A DNA stretch of 64,000 nucleotides from assembly GCA_964657565.1 (NCBI GenBank), contig CAZZVQ010000003.1, forward strand, positions 1 through 64,000, read 5' to 3'. Below are positions 53,296 to 61,568 of the stretch, in pieces; the first letter of the stretch is position 1, and every line of letters begins with the position of its first letter. The translations under genes and the position numbers were made by a program. This DNA comes from JAVVHH01 sp964657565. GTDB taxonomy: Bacteria; Pseudomonadota; Alphaproteobacteria; Acetobacterales; Acetobacteraceae. The notes beneath the pieces were generated by a model. It searched no databases. It was not told the origin of the DNA and worked only from the letters and a program-made list of their open reading frames with translations.

Positions 53296-54480
53296 ATGCA
53301 AGCAAGGTGCTTTAGAAAATTGCCTAACAGTTCTCACACTGAACGCTCGAAGAGCGGATTTGCGTCTTTTACCGTAGTAGGTATCTTAATGATACTGATT
53401 GTAAACTCTCATCTGCGTGTTGCTCGGGCGATGAACCTAAGCGATGCGCTCCAGAGAGGCTACGTTGATATCAGGTCGGGAGAGGCATTTCCCGCGGAAA
53501 ACGAGCCACTATTTGCCGCATTAGCGTATCTACGACCGGGAGTCGTGAACAATTTAGCTTATAACTGGAATGGCGTGACGTTAGAGGAAATACAGCAATC
53601 TGGCCGGTACCTTAAAGCTGCCATGAGGTTTCTTCCCGACGGCCTTTTTGTGGCATCAACGTTTGAGACCGTGCGGAATGGTTATCGTGCAGATCTCAAA
53701 TGTAAAGTTGGCCCTACGTATTTTGATTTCGAAACTCTTCGAGGATTAGCGATTGATGACGCTCGAGCCTGGATCGATATATCGCGGCCGGCGACATTAG
53801 ACTTCTTCTCTTGCCTTGGTGAAATTTATATCGATCAAGGCTTCAGAATCTTGAATATTCAACAGGGTGATGGACTTGTTGAGCATGCCCTTGTTAAGGA
53901 TGCTGCAAAAGCAAACTTGACCTTGCTGCAGTCCCGCTTGAATAAATACGCTCTAGAGCGAGGAATCGATCTGTATTGGCAGGGGGAGCCTGGGATGTTG
54001 GATTACATGCATCTCGATCTTGTTATGGTCCCAGCCAGGTTTTACATTGACGATTTTGATCGTAAATATAGAAACCGAGTGGATAGACGCGGAGTGGGTG
54101 TAGGTTATAGTTACTCGCTCTCTGTGCTACGCGTACAGGATATAAACGCCTCTATCGCTGGGCGTGCAACCGCAATCTTTGCCGTCGATAATTTTGACGA
54201 GAAACAGGACGACCTAAGGCGTTTTATGGAACTTGATGCTGATAATCGACGATATCTAATCGTGTCAAGTGCTCAGACAGCGCATGACAATGGCTCAGTG
54301 TTTGCCATCCCTCTCGATCTCTGTCCAGGATGCATAAACATCTCCTATGTCAGAGATCAGTGTATGATATTACCGAATGGAAGTTCAGAGTATAATGCTG
54401 TGCGGTGCCTGGACTTACAAGTGATCAACGAGGCACTTAAGATAAAAGGTTCTGGACGTGCAAACGGGCTCCGAGATTAA
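53296..54480 (+). CDS. Unknown exported protein
   Basis: 394 residues from ATG 53296. A hydrophobic segment at about 21-37 (ASFTVVGILMILIV) is a signal peptide or anchor. The rest alternates helices and strands with conserved-looking pieces LAYNWNGVTLEEIQQSGRYL, CLGEIYIDQGFRILNIQQGD, GIDLYWQGEPGMLDYMHLD and DCPGC-like LCPGCINIS. The spacing of strands and acidic residues suggests a TIM-barrel, glycosidase-like fold, but this is a guess. It sits between two DUF6492 genes and its stop overlaps the end of the second by 4 bases. AT-rich, likely transferred. Confidence 0.7.
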   Translation: MQARCFRKLPNSSHTERSKSGFASFTVVGILMILIVNSHLRVARAMNLSDALQRGYVDIRSGEAFPAENEPLFAALAYLRPGVVNNLAYNWNGVTLEEIQQSGRYLKAAMRFLPDGLFVASTFETVRNGYRADLKCKVGPTYFDFETLRGLAIDDARAWIDISRPATLDFFSCLGEIYIDQGFRILNIQQGDGLVEHALVKDAAKANLTLLQSRLNKYALERGIDLYWQGEPGMLDYMHLDLVMVPARFYIDDFDRKYRNRVDRRGVGVGYSYSLSVLRVQDINASIAGRATAIFAVDNFDEKQDDLRRFMELDADNRRYLIVSSAQTAHDNGSVFAIPLDLCPGCINISYVRDQCMILPNGSSEYNAVRCLDLQVINEALKIKGSGRANGLRD

Positions 54481-55331
54481 AAGAATTCACTTATTCTCGA
54501 ATAGATACTTGCAGGTGGCACTCTTGTGTTACTCTGGAATACAATAAAAAACCCCTTCGAATTTGGAGTAAATGCACAAGCTGGGGTCCAGGAATCAACA
54601 CCATCTAGTCCCCAGACGCAATGACTAGATCGAAGTGCCACATTGTTCTGCGTCATCCATTCTATAGGGTGATGATAACGAAGCATTAAGCTCTGTGAAA
54701 GTGCAAACGTAGAATAAAGACTGTATTCTGTCCAATTCCGTTCCTTCAGAAGATATTCCCAACCATTTTGAGCATGAGTTTCTTGAAGATAAGCCTCTAA
54801 AAGGGCGCAAATGTCCTTTGAAAGAGTCTCGGGCGTGACCGACATGCCTGGCAGTTCTGGCTGTTCATCTACGTTTAAAATCTTAGCGGAAGCTTTCCAC
54901 CAATCTGGATGCATGTTTCTCGACTCCCAATCTGTTAGAGCCTTTCCATTGATAATCAAACTCTCTTCAGAGAAAGCCTTTGTGCAGATTACATCTGCAT
55001 CAAGGAGCAGATAGAACGGCGCCGCTACGACTTTGTGCGCCGCAAGTTTGAGAACTTGTTGTTTATACCAACCAGGAACATCGTCCATGGATCGTAGGCA
55101 CGGAAGTAAGTCCGTCTCTTCCACAAAACCTATGTCAAGAACGTCGGAGTGCAACTCGGATTTGATTGTATGCAAATCATTGTTGGACGCTACGATGGTT
55201 ACATGAAGAGGTTGGCTGCCATTCCAAAAGCGCGATAAACTCCGTAACAGGATCTTTGAACGATCCAAATCGAAGCCCTGCCATCCTCCTGAAAGTTTTA
55301 GCGGTAAGATTGCTTCCAACACGGTGTTCAC
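54477..55331 (-). CDS. DUF6492-family glycosyltransferase-like protein
   Basis: 284 residues, a clear paralogue of the protein at 52429: AILPLKLSGGWQGFDLDRSKILLRS, YLLLDADVICTKAF (DxD site), DWESRNMHPDWWKAS, ERNWTEYSLYSTFA and the same C-terminal FTPNSKGFFIVFQSNTRVPPASIY. It faces the other copy across the unknown exported gene, with a 4-base tail-to-tail overlap with that gene. AT-rich. Its start MNTVLEAILPL is well placed. Confidence 0.85.
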   Translation of the reverse strand: MNTVLEAILPLKLSGGWQGFDLDRSKILLRSLSRFWNGSQPLHVTIVASNNDLHTIKSELHSDVLDIGFVEETDLLPCLRSMDDVPGWYKQQVLKLAAHKVVAAPFYLLLDADVICTKAFSEESLIINGKALTDWESRNMHPDWWKASAKILNVDEQPELPGMSVTPETLSKDICALLEAYLQETHAQNGWEYLLKERNWTEYSLYSTFALSQSLMLRYHHPIEWMTQNNVALRSSHCVWGLDGVDSWTPACAFTPNSKGFFIVFQSNTRVPPASIYSRISEFF

Positions 55332-55379
55332 TTCTAACTCCCAATCACCTGGTGCTACACGTAAAAGGCGTACTTGCTC

Positions 55380-55607
55380 TTAGCTGTCTTTTAAATGCGT
55401 TACTTCCAACAATCTAGCAAAATCCTCATGTGGCGACGTTTGTTTCCAACCCTGTCCCTTGCCGACAATGGTCAAGTTTCTTGGTTTGTTGAGTATCGAC
55501 AAGCCGTGTTGGCCAGACTCGTGTCTTGTGCTAGTTTTAAATCTGGCACCGCTTTTGACGGTGCTGGCTTCTTTAGCCGTAACAGCCATAAGTCGAGCGA
55601 AGGGCAC
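55380..55607 (-). pseudogene. Possible remnant of a sugar-transferase-type gene
   Basis: A leftward frame ends LNKPRNLTIVGKGQGWKQTSPHEDF and ...LLEVTHLKDS; the NLTIVGKG segment resembles the nucleotide-sugar binding start of some glycan enzymes. There is no complete domain and the rest of the frame does not look conserved. The surrounding 440 bases (55332-55772) hold no other gene. Low confidence; it may be chance. Confidence 0.25.
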
Positions 55608-55772
55608 TTAGGTACGAGCGCTGTTCTAGATGCGGTAAACGACTTCTTATGGGATCAGCGCTTACTCAATTTGGCCGTAAAATAACCAACTTTTTGTGTG
55701 TTGCACGAAAAGCCTGCAACAAGCTGCTGGAGACACTTGCTCCCTTTGGCAACTGCCTTTAACGCCAGTACC

Positions 55773-56579
55773 ATGTCTAGCGTGATCGTATTTGTTGCCA
55801 ACGACTCGGTCTTACATTATCTGCGCCCATTTGTAGCGAGCCTGAGGTGTTGGATGCCGAAGCAGCGCGCAATTATGATAGAATATGACGACAACTGTCG
55901 TATGGCGAGGGAAATCGCGGAGGGTAACAACATTGAGGTCATCGCCGGAAGCAACATCGACCCACTTGTGCTAGAGATCACACGATTAGTACCTGATTCA
56001 GCTCCGGGACACTTCCGTAAGCTGCATGCGTTTGCATTGCATGATGATATTGTTATTTTAATAGATATCGACATCGTGTTGTTGTGTGATATCGGACTGT
56101 GCGTTGAGCACTTTATAAAGTCAGAAGTTTCGCTTTTATATGGCGAAAGGACCACTGACTGGGTATACAGTAAAGCAGGATTGACCCTATTTCCTAACTC
56201 GCGGCTGTTCTCGACGGGCGTAATTGTCTTTAGCCCGCGATATCTAAGCCTGGAATTGATCCACAAGACAATCTCTTCGAACTACGAGGAGTATAATACG
56301 GTAAGACATCCCGCAGTTCACGATCAACCTCTTCTGAATTATACTGTAGATAAGAACCTATTGCATGCATATTGTATTAGCGAATATGGAGAAAACATAT
56401 CGGGCGCAAACTACTATCTTGATGACGAAATGTGTCTTGTTTGGGATCAGGAATTTCCCCAGATTTACAAAAACAGACAAAAAATTTTAATGATTCATTT
56501 TGCAGGCCTTAAAGATATCGACAATCCGTTTCGATTCCAGGAGGTATTGCAATTTTACAGTAGACGTTCCCTCATTTAG
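55773..56579 (+). CDS. GT8-like glycosyltransferase
   Basis: 268 residues from ATG 55773 (MSSVIVFVANDSVLHYLRPFV); a TTG further upstream adds 25 non-conserved residues. The order VIVFVAND, AIMIEYDDNCRMAREIAEGN, HFRKLHAFALHDDIVILIDIDIVLLCDI (DxD metal site), LFSTGVIVFSPRYLSLELI, HPAVHDQPLLNYTVD and MIHFAGLKD is that of GT-A enzymes of the GT8 or nucleotide-diphospho-sugar transferase type. The gene is the most AT-rich in the window, a sign of transfer. Confidence 0.8.
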   Translation: MSSVIVFVANDSVLHYLRPFVASLRCWMPKQRAIMIEYDDNCRMAREIAEGNNIEVIAGSNIDPLVLEITRLVPDSAPGHFRKLHAFALHDDIVILIDIDIVLLCDIGLCVEHFIKSEVSLLYGERTTDWVYSKAGLTLFPNSRLFSTGVIVFSPRYLSLELIHKTISSNYEEYNTVRHPAVHDQPLLNYTVDKNLLHAYCISEYGENISGANYYLDDEMCLVWDQEFPQIYKNRQKILMIHFAGLKDIDNPFRFQEVLQFYSRRSLI

Positions 56580-56742
56580 CAGAGCGAAACTAAAACGAAT
56601 TCATAAGCTGCAAATATTGTATTAACATTTTACTTCTTAAGATATCTTATAGTAAATGTCGTTGACATATGGTGATGTTAATATCTCTCGGTATTTAGGA
56701 GGAGCAGCGATCTGATCACTCAGGACATAGTCGGTGCCAAAG

Positions 56743-57456
56743 CTACGGCAGTGAGCACTCTATCGTAGGAAAATCGCATTCAAAGGGAAACTCTTTCTCC
56801 ACGGGGCTCGGTAATCTGCGGCTTTGTTGCTTTCTCTCCTCACTCGTCATGACCGTGCGAAACACGTCCGTAGGCGTGATGGTGGCAGATCGGAGCGCCC
56901 CGCAATATCCGTCCAACGCACGCTCATCCGCCCAACGCCCCAACGCGAACCGAAACACCGCATCGACAAACCTTTCCGGCCCCATGTGCTCGAGGTTGGC
57001 ATCGAGTTGCAGGCACGACACATGCTCAAGCACCTGCTCATCCGTCCAGTTGGACTGCAACGCCGCGGACCGGGCTGCCGAAGCTGCCGCTCCTTTCACC
57101 AGCGGCGGGACGAAAATCTCGCGCGCAGGCAGCGCATCCAGCCGGTTGCCGGTACGCCCGTCCACTAGTTCCAACGGATAATACCCTGACCGGGTCAGCG
57201 GAATGTAGGCGTAGAACGCGCAATAGCCGTGACGAAGGCCAGCCTCCAGCAAGTCGAGACGGAACTTGTCAGCCATGTCTTCGCCGAGGATCACACCGCC
57301 CAAGCGAACCTGAATGTGACAAACAGCCAGGCTCTTTTCGTAGATCGCCCAACCCTCGGCGGTTCCGAACTCCGAAACCGCGTCGAGTGCGGCGACGATT
57401 GGTCCCGCGTCGGTAAGCTCCCGCTCATAGATTTGCGTTCGCATAGAGCCCTGCAT
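56743..57456 (-). CDS. DUF4214-containing protein
   Basis: About 237 residues from ATG 57456; a GTG at 57519 is an alternative but would leave only 26 bases to the divergent gene. The N-terminal half is strand-rich (VCHIQVRLGGVILGEDMADKF, HGYCAFYAYIPLTRSGYYPLELV). The C-terminal part GPERFVDAVFRFALGRWADERALDGYCGAL ... DVFRTVMTSEERKQQ matches the DUF4214 helical domain, found in many surface and glycan-linked proteins. Its role is unknown. High-GC again after the AT-rich block. Confidence 0.75.
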   Translation of the reverse strand: MQGSMRTQIYERELTDAGPIVAALDAVSEFGTAEGWAIYEKSLAVCHIQVRLGGVILGEDMADKFRLDLLEAGLRHGYCAFYAYIPLTRSGYYPLELVDGRTGNRLDALPAREIFVPPLVKGAAASAARSAALQSNWTDEQVLEHVSCLQLDANLEHMGPERFVDAVFRFALGRWADERALDGYCGALRSATITPTDVFRTVMTSEERKQQSRRLPSPVEKEFPFECDFPTIECSLP

Positions 57457-57545
57457 CACTGCCTCGGGATGCAGGATAGCAGCCTCTGCGGCCTTGCGGC
57501 GAGAGGCAGCCGCGCGCACACTGCTGGCGTTACCAAGAGCTTGGA

Positions 57546-58814
57546 ATGACCACGGACGTCGTCTACGTCAGTGCGCCTTGCACGGTGCAGGGCGCGCCGG
57601 GAGCAGTCATCAACTGGGCACAGTTCCGCCCTTTCCAGGCACTTCTTGGCCACGACGCGCAGATGCTCGGGATCGCCGCCGCTCTCGAGCGCGAGGGGGA
57701 TATCGAGACGAGATTTCTGACCGCTCCAGAGATTTTCAGCGAATCGGAAGTCTCCCAGGCCACGCTCGGGCGCCCGGCTCACCGCGCGGTCGTCCACCTG
57801 CGTTTCGGTACGCCTCGACGACCCCGGCTGTTGAAGCAAGCGATTAATGTCGTCGTTCTCGCGGAGGACACTTCGATCCCGCTCAACCTCGGTCATCATC
57901 CATTTGCCACCGGCGCGATGCTTCCGTCCGAAGTAGCCGCTGCGTTCGTATATGAGCTACGCTCGCCCGCCCTCCATAGACCCGACAACAGCCTCGTCTC
58001 CCAAACGCTGTTATCGCGCGCGCTCGCTGAATTCGCTGGCAACCATCATAACGAACCGCAATCATGGACTGCGATGCAGTCTTGCGAAAGCCTAGACGAA
58101 GAGCACTGGCATCGGTGGATAACCCCGCCTGAACAGATTCAATCCGGATCGTCAAGTATTGTAAGCGACCCGAGCAGAACAATCCTTCTTCCTTGGAATC
58201 TTTCCGCACCCGGCAGCCTGGTTCCCAATATTCTTCAGAAGGCGAGCATTTTGCTTATGCAGAATCGCTTTCCCCTGAACTTAATCGTATTTCCATATAA
58301 CGATTTGCCCGGTAGTCCGCGGCGGATCGCCGAAGTGGCGAAATCCTGCGCGGACGTGATCTCTCACAAACTCCGATGCAAACAAATAGCGTTTGTGAGA
58401 ACCCCCTCATCGCACGGGGCCCTCTCGACAGTGAGACTGTGTCACCGCGCGTGGATCGACCGCATCGATCCAGAATGGAGTTGGACATCGCTTTGTTTAC
58501 AGCAACATGGGCTCATCACCAGTTTCATATCGACATTGCCCTCTCAGCTGCTGGAATGCGATTTGGCGCATCCGGTATCTCCGGATGAGAGTGTCGCCTA
58601 TCACTCTCAGAAAGGAGATGGCCTGCTATTTTGGCGTGCTCGTGTTATGTCATTACGAGGTTTGCGAGACCTGGCTAAACTGATCGCGCGCGGAGCCGTA
58701 GTCCCTACATTCACCTTTGATCAAGGTAAAGACAAGAGTAATCATGGTATTTCTGGGAAAAATCTTAAACGATTTATTACGGAAATAACACCAAAATCAA
58801 TTTTGATAAGCTAA
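57546..58814 (+). CDS. Unknown protein in glycosylation cluster
   Basis: 422 residues beginning MTTDVVYVSAPCTVQGAPGAV. Pieces such as VVVLAEDTSIPLNLGHHPF, TILLPWNLSAPGSLVPNILQKA, LNLIVFPYNDLPGSPRRIAE and LLFWRARVMSLRGLRDLAKLI suggest an alternating alpha/beta fold with no signal peptide or membrane helix. I do not recognise the family; a nucleotide-sugar or peptidoglycan-type transferase fold is possible. It is divergent from the DUF4214 gene. The composition falls towards its end, so it may be chimeric. Confidence 0.65.
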   Translation: MTTDVVYVSAPCTVQGAPGAVINWAQFRPFQALLGHDAQMLGIAAALEREGDIETRFLTAPEIFSESEVSQATLGRPAHRAVVHLRFGTPRRPRLLKQAINVVVLAEDTSIPLNLGHHPFATGAMLPSEVAAAFVYELRSPALHRPDNSLVSQTLLSRALAEFAGNHHNEPQSWTAMQSCESLDEEHWHRWITPPEQIQSGSSSIVSDPSRTILLPWNLSAPGSLVPNILQKASILLMQNRFPLNLIVFPYNDLPGSPRRIAEVAKSCADVISHKLRCKQIAFVRTPSSHGALSTVRLCHRAWIDRIDPEWSWTSLCLQQHGLITSFISTLPSQLLECDLAHPVSPDESVAYHSQKGDGLLFWRARVMSLRGLRDLAKLIARGAVVPTFTFDQGKDKSNHGISGKNLKRFITEITPKSILIS

Positions 58815-58959
58815 ATCCGATCTTATAGAACTCTTTTGCATCAATGTAGGTTCCATATCTTGTGCGTCTATGCCCGGCTCGACCTTAACTGGAAGAAGGC
58901 AGCCGCTCCTGCCGCCGCCGGCGGTTGAGATCAGCCGATGCGCGGCATCCAGGAAGCGT

Positions 58960-59412
58960 TCACGGTAGCCAGGGACCGAGCACCTGGTCCTCCGTAAAGC
59001 TGAGCGTGGCCGAGTCGACGCGCGAATCCTCGCCGTGACCGGCAAGACTGACCACGGCGATCTCGCGCGCCTCTGTGATCTGATCGGCGATCACCTTCGC
59101 GATCTCCCGGCGCAAGCTCGGACTGTCCTTCAGGAGATCGCGTAAGCCCCCGCGTTGCTCGAGCACCGTCACACGCCAGCTCGCGCGCGGCTCCGTCGCT
59201 GGGCTGGCTTCTAGCTTAATCAAGTGCAGCAGGATCGTTGCGACGCGGTTGCGCAGCTCCCGCCGGTCGCTTCTACCCAAGCTTTCTATCTCCTCGGCGA
59301 TGTTGGACCAGTCGAGGTCAGACTCGTTGACCAGTTCGCCCGCGGCGCGGCGCCGCAGCAACGCTGCCTGGTGTTCGCTCCAGACGGCGATGTCGGTGTC
59401 GTAGGCGCTCAC
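58960..59412 (-). CDS. DUF29-family protein
   Basis: A 150-residue protein: YDTDIAVWSEHQAALLRRRA, LDWSNIAEEIESLGRSDRRELRNRVATILLHLIKLE, PSLRREIAKVI and the C-terminal LSFTEDQVLGPWLP are the marks of the DUF29 family, common in Alphaproteobacteria and cyanobacteria and of unknown function. The start is a GTG overlapping the resolvase stop by 4 bases (GTGA), so it is co-transcribed with the resolvase. Confidence 0.9.
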   Translation of the reverse strand: MSAYDTDIAVWSEHQAALLRRRAAGELVNESDLDWSNIAEEIESLGRSDRRELRNRVATILLHLIKLEASPATEPRASWRVTVLEQRGGLRDLLKDSPSLRREIAKVIADQITEAREIAVVSLAGHGEDSRVDSATLSFTEDQVLGPWLP

Positions 59413-60011
59413 GCCGCGCGCCGCACTGGCGCATCCGCTCCGGCGTCCCGCACCCGCATGATGGTCTGTCGACTGGTGCTATGCCGCTTCGCCAATTCTG
59501 AGATGCTGACACCAGACGCAAGCCCGGCGCGCACCTCGGCGCGCTGAACAACATTCAGCGTCGCCGGTCGCCCGAACACTGCACCCTCAGCCTTAGCTCG
59601 CTTCAGGCCGGACTGCGTGCGTTCAATCAGAAGATCACGCTCGAACTGAGCGACGGCGTTGATGACGCCCATCGTCATCTTCCCGGCCGGGCTCGTGAGA
59701 TCGACGCCACCAAGGGCAAGGCAATGCACCCGCACGCCCAACTTCTCCAGCCGGTCAACCGTGGTTGCGACGTCGATCGCGTTTCGGCCGAGGCGGTCGA
59801 GCTTGGTGACGATCAGCACGTCATCCGGTTCCAGCTTGTCGAGCAGTCGCATGAAGCCGGGGCGTTGCTCGATGGCGGAGCTACCCGACACGGTTTCCGA
59901 CACCACGCGGCGCGGCGTGACTGCGAACCCGGCGGCTTCGATCTCGCGGATTTGGTTTTCGGTGGTCTGACCAACGGTGGAGACACGAACGTAGGCGAAA
60001 GTGCGAGGCAT
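59409..60011 (-). CDS. Serine recombinase (resolvase/invertase family)
   Basis: 200 residues from ATG 60011 (MPRTFAYVRVSTVGQTTENQ); the frame upstream lacks homology. The catalytic domain has Ser11 (VRVST), DVLIVTKLDRLGRNAIDV, GKMTMGVINAVAQFERDLLIERT, and the C-terminal helix-turn-helix contains AKRHSTSRQTIMRVRD. This is a complete small serine resolvase that recombines DNA at res-type sites. It is co-transcribed with DUF29, and a pair of symmetric TGTCC/GGACA sites lies just upstream of the gene. Confidence 0.92.
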   Translation of the reverse strand: MPRTFAYVRVSTVGQTTENQIREIEAAGFAVTPRRVVSETVSGSSAIEQRPGFMRLLDKLEPDDVLIVTKLDRLGRNAIDVATTVDRLEKLGVRVHCLALGGVDLTSPAGKMTMGVINAVAQFERDLLIERTQSGLKRAKAEGAVFGRPATLNVVQRAEVRAGLASGVSISELAKRHSTSRQTIMRVRDAGADAPVRRAA

Positions 60012-60036
60012 CAGCGGAGCATCCCGTCCGTAAGTG

Positions 60037-60128
60037 ATGTCCATTAATAGATCGCGTCCGGAATCGTGTAAAGCTATGTTATGGACATTGGTTGAAGAGG
60101 TGTCCGCAACCGTTCGATTGTGGACACC
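60037..60128. promoter_or_regulatory. Candidate res site for the serine recombinase
   Basis: Four half-sites with TGTCC or its complement GGACA: ATGTCCAT (60037-60044), ATGGACAT (60081-60088), GGTGTCC (60099-60105) and GGACACC (60122-60128). The last two form a 26-base symmetric site, close to the 28 bases of a Tn3-type crossover site. The array is directly upstream of the resolvase start, as in Tn3-like elements. Confidence 0.5.
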
Positions 60129-60271
60129 TTATACCGTGCGCATAGCTGGCCACCAGATTACTCCAAACCGTCACGCCGCAGCCCGGCTTGATGTCTGCGG
60201 TTCCACCTGGGTGCGGGCCGCCGAGCCTCCAAGTAGAAATGCATCGATTGAACGCGTCGGTGATGTAACGC

Positions 60272-60491
60272 ATGAAGCCAGGCACCGAACGTGTACAGCG
60301 CCGCCGCGACAAGATGCGTGCAGCAGGGTTGCGACCAATCCAGATTTGGGTGCCGGACACCCGAGCTCCAGGCTTTGCTGAAGAAGTGCCGGCGGCAATG
60401 CGAGATCATCAACGCGTTCGAGCAGACTCCCGAGGGCCGGGAGGAAGCCGAAGCGTGGGATCGGGTGGCCGCTGACGCGTGGGAGGGATGA
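60272..60491 (+). pseudogene. Frameshifted MazE-family (DUF3018) antitoxin gene
   Basis: The first frame reads RVQRRRDKMRAAGLRPIQIWVPDTRAPGFAEE, the signature of MazE-type DUF3018 antitoxins. At 60386 an extra G shifts the frame, and the sequence continues in another frame as CRRQCEIINAFEQTPEGREEAEAW to the stop at 60489-60491. The joined protein would be about 72 residues. No MazF toxin follows, so this is an orphan, broken antitoxin. Confidence 0.7.
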
Positions 60492-60751
60492 TGTTCCATG
60501 ACCGCCCTCCTGATGGACGGACCCGAACCGTTCGGGCCCGCGTTGTGCCATCACTCTGGAAGGGACCCGCTCCGGATGTCATTCCCGGCGCCAGCCCATT
60601 ACGGCATTTACCAGACTCCCGTTCTGGCCGGGTAATCGCCCTTGGCGTCATGGCCAGGAATCGGAAGGTTCCGACCGTAACCGATGGTCGTGCAACGCGA
60701 CCCGCGAGCAGTAGCCGGGTGACTACTGAGGAAGTCCGCTGAAGATCTCTC

Positions 60752-61078
60752 CTAGGCAGCCACCAACTTCCGCCCTCGCGCTAATTCCAAATCATGAGCG
60801 GTCTGCAGGTTCATCCAGAATTCAGGCGTAGTGCCGAACTCGTCGGCCAGCAGCAGTGCAGTGTCCGCCGTGATGGCACGTTCCCCGTGCAGGATGGCCG
60901 TAATGCGGTTGGTCGGGATCCCGGCACGCCTCGCCAACCCGGTAGCCGAAACGCCCAGCGGCTCCATGAAGTCCAGCCGCAAAACATCGCCGGGTGGCAC
61001 GGGCGCCAACCGGATCCCGCTGTCCAGGTCGGCCAAATCGACCCGATCCAAGTCCTCGCGCAAAACCAGCTCGCCCAT
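60752..61078 (-). CDS. higA: HigA-family antitoxin
   Basis: A 108-residue protein with LAPVPPGDVLRLDFMEPLGVSATGLARRAGIPTNRITAILHGERAITADTALLLADEFG, the extended XRE helix-turn-helix of HigA (VapI-type) antitoxins, followed by TTPEFWMNLQTAHDLELARG. It binds the HigB toxin and represses the operon. It lies 14 bases downstream of the toxin gene, the reversed order usual for higBA. Confidence 0.93.
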   Translation of the reverse strand: MGELVLREDLDRVDLADLDSGIRLAPVPPGDVLRLDFMEPLGVSATGLARRAGIPTNRITAILHGERAITADTALLLADEFGTTPEFWMNLQTAHDLELARGRKLVAA

Positions 61079-61092
61079 GTGACCCTCCCTGG

Positions 61093-61374
61093 TCAGTGAT
61101 AGTCCACCATCTCCACCGCGTGCGCGTTCCCGTCACGCCACACGAAGCAGATACGCCACTGGTCATTAACCCGGATGCTGTGCTGCCCGACACAATCACC
61201 CGACAGAGCTTCCAAACGATTGCCCGGTGGCACGCGCAGATCGTCTAGCTTCGCAGCCGCGTCTAGTTGCCGCAGCTTCCGGCGGGCCACATTGGCGACG
61301 TCTGCCGGAAAGCCCTTCGGCATCTTGCCGACGAAAACCAGCGCCGTTTTGCCGCAACGGAAACTGGCTATCAT
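61093..61374 (-). CDS. higB: HigB-family (RelE-like) toxin
   Basis: A 93-residue protein: MIASFRCGKTALVFVGKMPKGFP, NVARRKLRQLDAAAKLDDLRVPPGNRLEALSGD and HSIRVNDQWRICFVWRDGNAHAVEMVDYH are the conserved parts of HigB ribosome-dependent mRNA interferases, with the QWRICF strand carrying the active-site Arg. The gene looks intact. A symmetric operator lies 6 bases upstream of the start. Confidence 0.93.
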   Translation of the reverse strand: MIASFRCGKTALVFVGKMPKGFPADVANVARRKLRQLDAAAKLDDLRVPPGNRLEALSGDCVGQHSIRVNDQWRICFVWRDGNAHAVEMVDYH

Positions 61375-61379
61375 TGGGG

Positions 61380-61396
61380 GTTACGCTAGACGTAAC
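61380..61396. promoter_or_regulatory. Candidate HigA operator
   Basis: GTTACG-CTAGA-CGTAAC, a perfect 6-base inverted repeat ending just upstream of the higB start. Palindromes of this GTTACG...CGTAAC type in front of higBA fit autoregulation by HigA. Confidence 0.6.
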
Positions 61397-61509
61397 ACGA
61401 GCGAATGTCCAGAACAAGATTAGGTTGCGTGATCCCCGTGTTGGGGTCACGCCGTAGCTAGCCTCATCATATAGGGCGTGGCATATTTTCATATAACGAA
61501 TAGTATCTA

Positions 61510-61539
61510 TCGATATCAAGATTTAACCTTTGATATCGA
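61510..61539. promoter_or_regulatory. Candidate operator of the MNT/HEPN pair
   Basis: A perfect 10-base inverted repeat, TCGATATCAA and TTGATATCGA, with a 10-base spacer, 29 bases before the nucleotidyltransferase start. The surrounding sequence is AT-rich and promoter-like. It could be bound by the N-terminal winged helix of the encoded protein. Confidence 0.55.
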
Positions 61540-61568
61540 ACGATTAGGTTCTATGCTCCTGTCGGTGG

